DNA of 64,000 bases, from positions 1,302,001-1,366,000 of the forward strand of contig NZ_CP150170.1 in NCBI RefSeq assembly GCF_037963865.1, given 5' to 3'. Both the position numbers and the translations under genes were made by a program. The notes beneath the pieces are model-generated. The model did not search any database. It had not been told where the DNA came from and saw nothing but the letters and a program-made list of their open reading frames with translations. Below, one piece after another: positions 17,700-26,000 of the stretch (positions are counted from its first letter, which is position 1; each line of letters begins with the position of its first letter). The stretch is from Paenibacillus sp. FSL R10-2734. Lineage in GTDB: Bacteria > Bacillota > Bacilli > Paenibacillales > Paenibacillaceae.

Positions 17700-17728
17700 T
17701 TGCCAAAGTAGTGTAAGGTGCATATAAT
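17700..17728 (+). promoter_or_regulatory. Sigma-A promoter of glmS
   Basis: TTGCCA (17700-17705), a 17-nt spacer and a perfect TATAAT (17723-17728). Initiation near 17735 would include the whole ribozyme that follows. Confidence 0.75.
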
Positions 17729-17774
17729 AGATTAAGTGTCATTCTAGAAGGAAAGCGGGGATTGTGAGGTTTGT

Positions 17775-17985
17775 AATAGCAAGCGCCAGAGCTTGGTCGA
17801 GCGCGGGGGAGAAGGGAAAGCTGCTACATGGTTATGTAGACAAGAGCTTGAACGGATCACGGCAGACGTAAGCTGACGAGGTGGAGGTGTTCGAAATGTT
17901 CGGCGGGGACCTCCCGGTGATGCACCAGAGCCGTAAATGGAGACGGAAAATGGAAGGGCGACCTTTCACACAACGTTTTCATGGG
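17775..17985 (+). promoter_or_regulatory. glmS ribozyme-riboswitch
   Basis: Self-cleaving RNA activated by glucosamine-6-phosphate. Conserved core blocks appear in order: AGCGCCAGAGCTT from 17782 (cleavage expected between A17782 and G17783), AAGCTGACGAGGTGGAGG (17870-17887), TTCGAAATGTTCGGCGGGGA, CCTCCCGG, and CCGTAAATGG, then the P4 arm with GGAAAATG and CGTTTTC. P1 carries an enlarged insert (about 17791-17869). It sits between the TTGCCA/TATAAT promoter and glmS; high GlcN6P would cleave the mRNA and lower GlmS. The exact 3' limit is approximate. Nothing else is evident in the remaining leader up to 18213. Confidence 0.95.
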
Positions 17986-18213
17986 TGCATAAGAAATATA
18001 AAATTCATGTGTGCGCGCATCGTAAAGAAACACGATAGTTCTGCCACGGCAGAGAAGAAGGCTGTGCATTTCATGAACATAAGATGTAAGTGACAGTTTA
18101 TTTTGTTGATCCAAAATACAACAGAATATTTGCTTTTTCTCAAAAACATGCCGCACGGCACGTTTCTTTCCTTATGCCGCCACATTACGATAACTCGGAC
18201 GGGGGAAATAATA

Positions 18214-20046
18214 ATGTGTGGTATTGTAGGATATATTGGTAATCAGAATTCGCAGGGGATCTTGGTTGAAGGGTTGAAGAAGCTGGAGTATCGGGGATAT
18301 GATTCCGCTGGTATTGCTGTATTCACTGGGGAAGGACTGCAAGTAGTGAAAGCACAAGGCCGTTTGGCGAATCTGCAGTCGAAGCTGGAAGGCAGCCCAC
18401 TGGCAGGTAGCGCAGGTATCGGACACACACGCTGGGCAACTCACGGTAAACCATCCGATGAGAATTCCCATCCACATACGGATAACAGCATGAAGTTCTC
18501 GGTCGTTCACAACGGTATTGTCGAAAACTATTTGGATCTGAAAGAAGAGCTGATCGCTGGCGGATGCCACTTTGTCTCCGAAACAGATACAGAAGTTATT
18601 TCACATCTGATTGCTCGCGAATATGACGGAGATATCGTAAAAGCTGTACAAAAAGCGATTACCTTCATGCGCGGTGCCTTTGCATTAGGCGTCCTGACTG
18701 AATATGAACCAGATAAATTGGTGGCTGTGCGTCAAGCAAGTCCACTCATTATCGGTCTTGGCGAAGGGGAAAACTTTATCGGGTCAGATATTCCTGCACT
18801 GCTTGAATATACCCGTAACGTATATATTTTGAACGACGGCGAAATGGCAGTCTTGACAAGAGATGCTGTCGAACTGATGACGATTGAAGGCAACTTTATT
18901 TCTCGGGAAATGATTACTGTCGATTGGGATGCAGTTACCGCAGAAAAAGGCGGCTACGAGCATTTCATGTTGAAAGAAATCCACGAGCAGCCAAAGGCTT
19001 ACCGCGACACTATGCGTGGTCGTATTAATGCCGAAGGCAACAAGGTTGTTTTGCCAGAGTTGAGCATGACGGAAGAACAAATCAAGAACATCCGTAACAT
19101 CCAAGTCGTTGCTTGCGGAACAGCATACAACGCTGGTGTTGTAGGACGTACTATGATTGAATCTCTAGTTCGTATACCAGTAGAGAATGACATTGCTTCG
19201 GAATATCGTTACCGTTCACCAATCGTGACTCCAGAAACATTGGTTATCGTTGTCAGCCAATCCGGTGAGACTGCAGATACATTGGCAGCTCTGCGTGAAG
19301 CGCAAGCTAATGGTGCACATGTACTAGCAATCACTAACGTAGTGGGTAGCTCTATTGCTCGCGAAGCGAATGATGTGTTGGTAACGTTGGCAGGTCCAGA
19401 AATTGCCGTAGCTTCGACCAAAGCCTACACTTCACAATTGGTTGCATTCGGATTGTTTGCTCTTTACCTGGCTGAAGTTCGTGGTACACAAACCGAAGCA
19501 CAAGTGGCTAAGATTCTAGCAGCTATGCAAGCTCTACCAGAGCAAGTAGAAGAGATCCTGGCTCAAAAAGAAGCAATCAAAGGTTATGCAGAACAAATTT
19601 CTGAGCACAAGAACCTGTTCTTCATTGGCCGCGGCGTAGACTACGCAGTTGCTCAAGAAGGATCCTTGAAGCTGAAAGAAATTTCTTATATTCACTCCGA
19701 AGCTTATGCTGCAGGTGAATTGAAACACGGTACATTGGCTCTAATCGAAGAAGGCGTTCCGGTTATTGCCCTGGCAACTCAGGAAGCTGTACTTGAGAAG
19801 ACCGTCAGCAACATCAAAGAAGTGAAAGCTCGCGGCGCAGACGTGCTTGCGATCACTCACCAAGAGCATTTGACTGATCTGCTTAGATCAGTGGATCAAG
19901 TGTTTGTTATTCCTAAGACATTGCCAATGCTGACAGCAGCGTTGTCCGTAGTGCCTCTGCAATTATTGTCTTATTATGCTTCTCTTGCGCTGGGTCATGA
20001 TGTGGATAAACCACGTAACTTGGCGAAGAGTGTTACTGTAGAGTAG
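18214..20046 (+). CDS. glmS: Glucosamine-fructose-6-phosphate aminotransferase (isomerizing)
   Basis: Makes glucosamine-6-phosphate from fructose-6-phosphate and glutamine, first step of amino-sugar synthesis. 610 residues from MCGIVGYIG, whose Cys2 is the glutaminase nucleophile (N-terminal Ntn domain with HTRWATHGKPSDENSHPH). Two SIS isomerase domains follow (ACGTAYNAG, VSQSGETADT, AYTSQL), ending in PRNLAKSVTVE. The start at 18214 behind GGGGGAAATA is certain because Cys must be residue 2; in-frame upstream starts are not used. Expression is controlled by the glmS ribozyme in its leader. Confidence 0.98.
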   Translation: MCGIVGYIGNQNSQGILVEGLKKLEYRGYDSAGIAVFTGEGLQVVKAQGRLANLQSKLEGSPLAGSAGIGHTRWATHGKPSDENSHPHTDNSMKFSVVHNGIVENYLDLKEELIAGGCHFVSETDTEVISHLIAREYDGDIVKAVQKAITFMRGAFALGVLTEYEPDKLVAVRQASPLIIGLGEGENFIGSDIPALLEYTRNVYILNDGEMAVLTRDAVELMTIEGNFISREMITVDWDAVTAEKGGYEHFMLKEIHEQPKAYRDTMRGRINAEGNKVVLPELSMTEEQIKNIRNIQVVACGTAYNAGVVGRTMIESLVRIPVENDIASEYRYRSPIVTPETLVIVVSQSGETADTLAALREAQANGAHVLAITNVVGSSIAREANDVLVTLAGPEIAVASTKAYTSQLVAFGLFALYLAEVRGTQTEAQVAKILAAMQALPEQVEEILAQKEAIKGYAEQISEHKNLFFIGRGVDYAVAQEGSLKLKEISYIHSEAYAAGELKHGTLALIEEGVPVIALATQEAVLEKTVSNIKEVKARGADVLAITHQEHLTDLLRSVDQVFVIPKTLPMLTAALSVVPLQLLSYYASLALGHDVDKPRNLAKSVTVE

Positions 20047-20119
20047 GTTGTTAGGGAAAGGAAGTTTGTTGTTCGGTGACATAAAAGTCCTGAACCAATA
20101 AAATCATGAACCAATGGTC

Positions 20120-20157
20120 AGTCCTGATGATGCAACTAGTCATCGGGACTTTTTTTG
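20120..20157 (+). terminator. Intrinsic terminator of glmS
   Basis: AGTCCTGATGA (20120-20130) pairs with TCATCGGGACT (20140-20150), one wobble, followed by TTTTTTT. A second hairpin-forming stretch (GCCCG...CGGGC with inner TGAGAA/TTCTCA, about 20176-20218) lies further on. Confidence 0.85.
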
Positions 20158-20367
20158 TTCAAAAGGGAAAATAAGGCCCGAGGGTTTTTGAGAAGTTTTT
20201 CTCATTAGCTTCCGGGCTGTTTGGTGTATTCAGAAATACCATGATTAAGATATAAACTTGTGTATTCATATGGGGGTCAGTTAATAAACAGTTCATATTC
20301 ATCTTCTATAATCATTTTCTGTAAGGTACATGCACGAAACAAATCATAAAGTGAAGAGGTTATTATT

Positions 20368-21738
20368 ATGAAAATGAAAAAGTACGGAAAAAATTTAGGG
20401 CGTATCGCATCCGTAGGCGTGTTGAGTTTCTCTATTTTGCTTACTAATGGATTGGCAGTTCATGCAGCGGCAGCAACAACAACGAAAGCACCAACCGTAA
20501 GTCCCTGGTCTGGTAAGACATTAAATGAGGGGGACAAATACGGAATCTTCCCACTCGGATGGTATACAGATGGTACGATCCTCAATGCTATTACACCAGA
20601 TAAATTCACTACCTTAATTGAGGCGACAGCTAAAAAGCTAGATCAGCTTGGTTTCAACAAAAAGGATGCTTCTTTAACGATTAAACCAGAAAAAGAAATT
20701 ACGAGAAAGTTCGTTATTAATTCGTTATATAAGCTTTTGGATAACTACGATTTACCTGTCACCATCAATATGAAAGCTACAGATGCAGTAGAATTTATGA
20801 GTAAGCAAGGGATTGTAAAGGGAACAAACGCAGGCCTTGAACTAGAAAAGCCGATTACGGAAGAGCAAGCAGTTGTGATGGCAACGAGAATGGTTGAGTT
20901 CGCATACGATACAGCTGATGCAGGAGCGAAAGGCCTTTTCTGGAAAGTAACGAAAGGCAACAATACGTTGTACTTGCTTGGTTCAGTTCATGAAGGATCG
21001 ACAGACATGTATCCTATGACTAAAAAGGTCCGGGATGCATTCGATGCATCGAAAGATCTGTATGTGGAAGCGGATATTATTAACGGAGATATGAGCTACT
21101 ATCTGAACAATATTAAATATTCAGATGGAACGATACTGAAAGATCATGTATCTGCTGAAACGTATACGAAGCTACAAAACTTGCTTACAAAAATGAAGGT
21201 TCCAACAAATGCATTTGATCAATATAAACCGTTTATTATTAACAACCAACTATCTTCCTTAGCGGATAAGACAAGCCCTGAAGAACAAGCGATAAAAACG
21301 AACACGGGTGTTGAACGTTATTTCATCACAAAGGCTAACTCTATGAATAAACCTGTCCATGAGCTTGAAGGCTTAAAGAAACAAACAGAATTGTTCGTTA
21401 ATGCATCGGATGCTGATCAAGAAAAAGATTTGAATGAAATGTTGGATATGATTAACTCTGGTAAAGGTAAAGAAGATGATTCTCAGCAATTAGAGCAAAT
21501 GAAGAAGTATTGGATTGAAGGCAACTTGGAAGCTACTTCGAAGTTGATGAATTCTCAATCACTAAGTGATGAACCTATTTCCCGCGATAAGGATATGTCG
21601 GATAAACTAGCTGCATTGCTTGAGCAAGAAGGACAGCATACCTCCTTTGTTGTCGTAGGATCGGCTCACTTTGTCGTCAATGGTATGACTTTAGATTTAC
21701 TTAAATCTAAAGGCTATGACATTCAATTCTTACAGTGA
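20368..21738 (+). CDS. Secreted TraB/GumN-family protein
   Basis: 456 residues. A signal peptide (MKMKKYGKNLGRIASVGVLS to VHAAAA) is followed by an N-terminal region of about 170 residues with SLH-like helical character (ITRKFVINSLYKLL, ITEEQAVVMATRMVEFAYD). The C-terminal TraB/GumN domain has its hallmarks: YLLGSVHEG (about 207), HELEGLKKQTELF, and FVVVGSAHFV near the end. TraB/GumN proteins share a fold with Tiki-type metalloproteases (the two GxxH-like motifs), so a surface-acting peptidase role is plausible but not established. It has its own ribosome site and is bounded by terminators, so it is monocistronic. Confidence 0.8.
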   Translation: MKMKKYGKNLGRIASVGVLSFSILLTNGLAVHAAAATTTKAPTVSPWSGKTLNEGDKYGIFPLGWYTDGTILNAITPDKFTTLIEATAKKLDQLGFNKKDASLTIKPEKEITRKFVINSLYKLLDNYDLPVTINMKATDAVEFMSKQGIVKGTNAGLELEKPITEEQAVVMATRMVEFAYDTADAGAKGLFWKVTKGNNTLYLLGSVHEGSTDMYPMTKKVRDAFDASKDLYVEADIINGDMSYYLNNIKYSDGTILKDHVSAETYTKLQNLLTKMKVPTNAFDQYKPFIINNQLSSLADKTSPEEQAIKTNTGVERYFITKANSMNKPVHELEGLKKQTELFVNASDADQEKDLNEMLDMINSGKGKEDDSQQLEQMKKYWIEGNLEATSKLMNSQSLSDEPISRDKDMSDKLAALLEQEGQHTSFVVVGSAHFVVNGMTLDLLKSKGYDIQFLQ

Positions 21739-21753
21739 TTTAAAGATGTACAA

Positions 21754-21801
21754 AAACCCGGAAGGTCGAGAGCGTCAATTCTCGATCTTTCAGGTTTTTT
21801 T
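21754..21801 (+). terminator. Intrinsic terminator after the TraB/GumN gene
   Basis: An AACC...GAA...CGAGA arm pairs with TCTCG...TTTC...GGTT (CGAGA 21767-21771 with TCTCG 21780-21784), followed by TTTTTTT. The following ~220 nt hold no gene. Confidence 0.8.
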
Positions 21802-22023
21802 GCCCAATGATCATATACTTTGAAAAATCTCATTTTGCAGAAAGGTTAGCATCCGTCATTTGTTAATTCTCCATTTCAGTGTATGTTGAAATTGCGATGT
21901 GAAAAATTGTGGGCTAAAATGATTTTAGCTAAGATAGGAACAAGTTGCTTCTGAAATGTTTGAAAAATAAAGTCAACTTGAACTCAATGTCCGAATTCAG
22001 GCTATCTTTGTTTTCTCGGAGGT

Positions 22024-22051
22024 TTGCTTACATACCGATTGTGTATATATT
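22024..22051 (+). promoter_or_regulatory. Candidate sigma-A promoter for the DUF1801 gene
   Basis: TTGCTT (22024-22029), a 16-nt spacer and TATATT (22046-22051), about 59 nt before the start codon. Confidence 0.35.
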
Positions 22052-22109
22052 TAAGAAGAAGTAAACAAACTACGCCTGAACAAAAGGCGATATTTGAGGA
22101 GTGAACGAG

Positions 22110-22481
22110 ATGGAAGTTTTCGCAGAATATTTAGCGCAAATTGATAACCCACAACATCGTGAGCGAATGGAAGAGGTTTTGACTTGGGTATCAAGGAAAT
22201 TCACAGATTTAAAACCAAAAGTTGCGTGGAATCAGCCCATGTTCACCGATCACGACACATATATTATTGGCTTTAGCGTATCCAAACATCATATAGCTGT
22301 TGCGCCTGAAATTGCAGGGATTAATCATTTTACTGATGCAATTGTGCAGGCTGGCTATGATTACACCAAGCAGTTGATGCGTATCCGGTGGGATCATCCA
22401 GTTGATTATTCATTACTTGAGAAAATGATCGAGTTTAATATTTTGGATAAGGCAGACTGTTCAACTTTTTGGCGGAAATAA
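22110..22481 (+). CDS. DUF1801 (YdhG/iron-chaperone-like) protein
   Basis: Small cytosolic protein of about 123 residues with the DUF1801 pattern: VTWVSRKFTDLKPKVAWNQPMF-type core (the Trp-Asn-Gln-Pro-Met motif), FSVSKHHIAVAP and a C-terminal helix ending DKADCSTFWRK. Members are annotated as YdhG-like or as iron chaperones by similarity to frataxin-like folds; the true role is uncertain. ATG 22110 is chosen because GAGGAG (22096-22101) lies 8 nt upstream; a GTG at 22101 overlaps that ribosome site. It appears to stand alone. Confidence 0.75.
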   Translation: MEVFAEYLAQIDNPQHRERMEEVLTWVSRKFTDLKPKVAWNQPMFTDHDTYIIGFSVSKHHIAVAPEIAGINHFTDAIVQAGYDYTKQLMRIRWDHPVDYSLLEKMIEFNILDKADCSTFWRK

Positions 22482-22499
22482 AAAAAAGATAACCACTAA

Positions 22500-22610
22500 T
22501 TGAAACGAACGACAGCATTCGGTCTACTTGTTCACGAAATTGCCAAACTCGATTATGAAGCAGCTATGCAATCTTTTTCTACATTTATTAATGAAGAGTT
22601 CCTCACGTAA
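22500..22610 (+). CDS. Possible small ORF or gene remnant (36 aa)
   Basis: A frame from TTG 22500 to TAA 22608-22610 encodes a protein-like sequence: KRTTAFGLLVHEIAKLDYEA, then AMQSFSTFINEEFLT. Its composition looks like true helical protein and unlike translated spacer. There is no clear ribosome site, so it may be a small gene coupled to the DUF1801 gene or the C-terminal remnant of a deleted one. No family is recognised. Confidence 0.3.
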   Translation: MKRTTAFGLLVHEIAKLDYEAAMQSFSTFINEEFLT

Positions 22611-22804
22611 ACACAGATTGTGTTTCTTCGTAAGGTCATTGATTATTTCGCAGAGTAGAGCGTTATTCTAGTAGCTGAGAAACCTTTTGTCTACCAAATT
22701 ATTGTATTAGTTACAGAATTCATATATAGGCGAAGCCAATAATTTGAAGTAATAAAAGGCATCCATTTATTTATTTCAAATCTACTTTATGCAATTTGTG
22801 AAAA

Positions 22805-22834
22805 TTGACTTAGTTTGTGAGCCTATATTATAAT
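22805..22834 (+). promoter_or_regulatory. Candidate sigma-A promoter of the adhesin gene
   Basis: TTGACT (22805-22810), an 18-nt spacer and TATAAT (22829-22834). Initiation near 22841 would place the c-di-GMP aptamer about 60 nt into the leader. Confidence 0.5.
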
Positions 22835-22900
22835 TATCATATTAATAGTTTCTGACAATATATGGAAACTATGTACGCCTGCAAATTCTACAATTTAATT

Positions 22901-22976
22901 ATTGGCACACTAACTGAAAGGTTAGGTCGCAAAGCTTTGGAGTCTACTGGTTACTAACCTATGACCGTCCGGTTGC
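22901..22976 (+). promoter_or_regulatory. GEMM-I (c-di-GMP-I type) riboswitch aptamer before the adhesin
   Basis: GEMM-I landmarks appear in order: GGCACAC (usual form GGCAAAC), a stem CTAAC/GTTAG with a GAAA-containing loop, the hallmark CGCAAAGC (22928-22935), a second stem, and ATGACCGTCCGGTTGC in place of the usual ATGxxxGCCxGGTTACC. It is more divergent than the two aptamers upstream of the protease gene. The 3' segment is re-used by a terminator (22967-23002). The ligand is most likely c-di-GMP; a cGAMP-binding variant cannot be excluded by eye. Confidence 0.75.
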
Positions 22977-23008
22977 AATGAGCGTGAATATTGCAGTCGG
23001 GCTTTTTT
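22967..23008 (+). terminator. Riboswitch expression-platform terminator
   Basis: 22967-22979 pairs with 22990-23002 over 13 bp (three G-U wobbles) and is followed by TTTTTT (23003-23008). The 5' arm is the 3' end of the aptamer, so ligand-bound aptamer and terminator should exclude each other. This implies an ON switch. Confidence 0.8.
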
Positions 23009-23050
23009 GTGCTCTTCAGGAGCTAAAAAATAAACTCATAGGAGGTAGAC

Positions 23051-26000
23051 ATGCTTGGAAGAGGTTTAAGAGTAATAGTTACGTGGTTAATTGTAGTTTC
23101 TTTTCTTGTTGGTTTTATTCCTATTACATCACAAGTGAGCGCTGATCCAGATCCGAATAATCTTAAATGGCCTGATGCAGGTGCAGTGAATCTGACGAAG
23201 ACGGCTGTGCCAACTAAGACGCAAGGGGAATGGGAAGTAACCCTGACCGTAGAAGGAAAGAATATACAGTCCACTACGGATGTGGTTTTGGTTATTGATA
23301 AATCTGGGAGTATGGCGTATAACGGTCCTGGTACTACTGGTGGTAAATCGTATGGGAAATCGCCTGATAACAGCAAAATGACGAAAGCGAAAGCAGCTGC
23401 GAACCAATTCGTGGATTCACTGCTTCAACCAAATTCGACAACGAGAGTTGCAGTGATATCGTTCTCAGATGTTGCAAACAAGATATCGGATTTTACGGAT
23501 GTAAACAATAAAGATGCGTTAAATACAGCAATCAATAATATATCCCCTAATGGAGGTACGAATATTCAAGCGGGGATCCATCAAGCTAGTGAACTGCTGA
23601 AGAACAGTTCGGCTAACAATAAATTTATTGTCCTCTTGAGTGATGGACAACCAACATATAGTTTTAAGGCAAAACATGCTGGGAACTATACTTTTCCATC
23701 AGGTAGTACATTCACAAAATCATTGAAGGATTTTGATTATAGTACTCGTGGTCGTATTGGGTCAGGAGGCAATTATACTTTCAGTTCTTATACAGTTGAT
23801 GGAGTCCAAGTCAAAGACAATGGCATTGGTACTGTATCAGAGGCGAAATTAGCTCAAGATCAGGATATTCATATGTATTCAATTGGACTTGATGTGGCTA
23901 ATGATCCAATTGCAACAAACGTTCTGACTTACACCCAAGATAAGGGGTATATCGCATCGAGCGGCGCTGATTTGAAAGCTGTATTCAATGAATTATCGAG
24001 TAAGATTGCTTATGCAGCGCAGAACGCGAAAGTCACAGATCCTATGGGACTAATGTTCAATAATATCACTACTCATCCGAAAGTTTCACAAGGTGTAGCA
24101 AACTGGGATTCTGTAACTGATACGATTCAGTGGGATATCGGCAATATTATCGAAGGTACCCCAGCAACAATGAGTTACATTGTGAAATGGGATTCTAATC
24201 AGAAATCGGACCCTAATAATTTGTATCCGACAAATGGCACTACAACGATGAATTATACGGATGTGTACGGTAATCCTGCTTCCAAAAATTTCGAAGTACC
24301 AAAAGTAACCTTTGGAAAAGGGTCAATATTAATTAAAGGGTATCGAGTCAATGCGGCCGGTGAGCCAATCAACGATAATAATGTCCGCGTTGATCGACCT
24401 GATCAGGCTGCTCTTTTATACAGTGACCCGTTCAAACAAAATGGTACAGAAGCGCTTGATATTGATAAGAGTTACTCGGTTACTCCTAAAGTTGTTGCGG
24501 GTTATCAACTGATTAAAGGAAGTAGTCCAGAGAATGTAACACTAACTACTAGCGATCCTAGCCAGATTATATGGTTCGGTTACACTCAAGCACCTCATAC
24601 ATTAAAAGTCGAATACAAGGCTGGAAATGTTGATTTGGATACAGTATCATCTGCAAACAAAATTCAAGGCGAGCAAGTAGATGTTCAGAGTAAGATATTT
24701 GACGGATATACGTTGAAGGATGTAACTCTGAGTACAGGTAGTGGTTTAACTAATACGAATGGTCATGTTACAGGTGACATGCCAGATCAAGATACTACAA
24801 TTACCTATAATTATGAGGCAAATGCGCAAACGGTAAGAGTAAAGTATCTGTTAGAAGGAACAACTCAGAACGTGGCACCATCGACTGATGCTTCCGGTGT
24901 AACAGGTGGGAAAACGACACTAACTGCATTGGATGTAGCAGGCTACTCCGTAGTTGGGAGCACAACGAACGAATATACATTTACAGCAGATCAGCATCAA
25001 GAAGTTATCTTTTACTACACACCAGCGAAACAGCAGGTAACGGTGAAGTACCTAGAGAAAGGTAATAACCGAGAGCTGAGCCTAGCGACCGTTTCTGACG
25101 GTTTAACCGGTGGAACAATACAACTGGATGCGAAAGCAATCGCAGGCTACCAAGTGGATCAAGCGAAGATCACCTACAGTTTCACCACGGATGCAAAGCA
25201 AGAAGTTGTCTTCTACTACACACCAGCGAAACAGCAGGTGACGGTGAAATACCTCGAGAAAGGTAGTAACCGAGAACTGAGCCCAGCGACTGTTTCTAAC
25301 GGATCAACGGGTGGAACAGTACAACTGGATGCGAGAGCAATCGCTGGCTATCAAGTAGATCAAGCGAAGATCACCTACAGTTTCACAGCGGATACGAAGC
25401 AGGAAGTTATCTTCCACTACACAACCCTGCAACAACAGGTGACGGTAAAATACCTTGAGAAAGGTACAGATAAGGAACTTAGCCTACCTATGCTTGTGAA
25501 AGGTGTAACAAGCGAGGTCATCAAGCTAAACGCCAAGAAGGTACCAGGCTATGACGTAGATCAACAGCTCTTTACGTACACATTCAGTACGAATGCAAAG
25601 CAAGAAGTGATTTTCTACTACACACCTGTAGAGCAGAAGGTGGTCGTGAAGTATGTAGAAAAAGGTAGTCTAAAAGAGCTGAGCCCAGCGACGGTCGAAG
25701 CAGGTGCTACAAGCAAGAGCATCGTTCTAAAGGCGAAAGCAATCGCAGGCTACAAAGCAGTCCAATCAGCAATGGATTACACGTTCAACAGCAACGTGAA
25801 GCAAGAAGTTGTCTTCTACTACACACCAGAGGAACAACAGGTGACGGTGAAGTACCTTGAGAAAGGCACCAATAAGGAACTTGCGCCTGCGTCGGTAATG
25901 AGAAGTAAAACAAGCGATAAAATTAAGATAGAAGCAAAATCTATCTCAGGCTACGAAGTAGACCAAGCGGTAAAGACACACACATTCACAGCGGATGCAA

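Noticed and set aside
18103..18213. N-terminal extension of GlmS
   Set aside because: The catalytic Cys must be residue 2 after Met removal, which fixes the start at 18214.
20176..20218. Second hairpin after glmS as a separate regulatory RNA
   Set aside because: It has only a short imperfect outer stem and no following U-run; mentioned only as an accessory to the glmS terminator.
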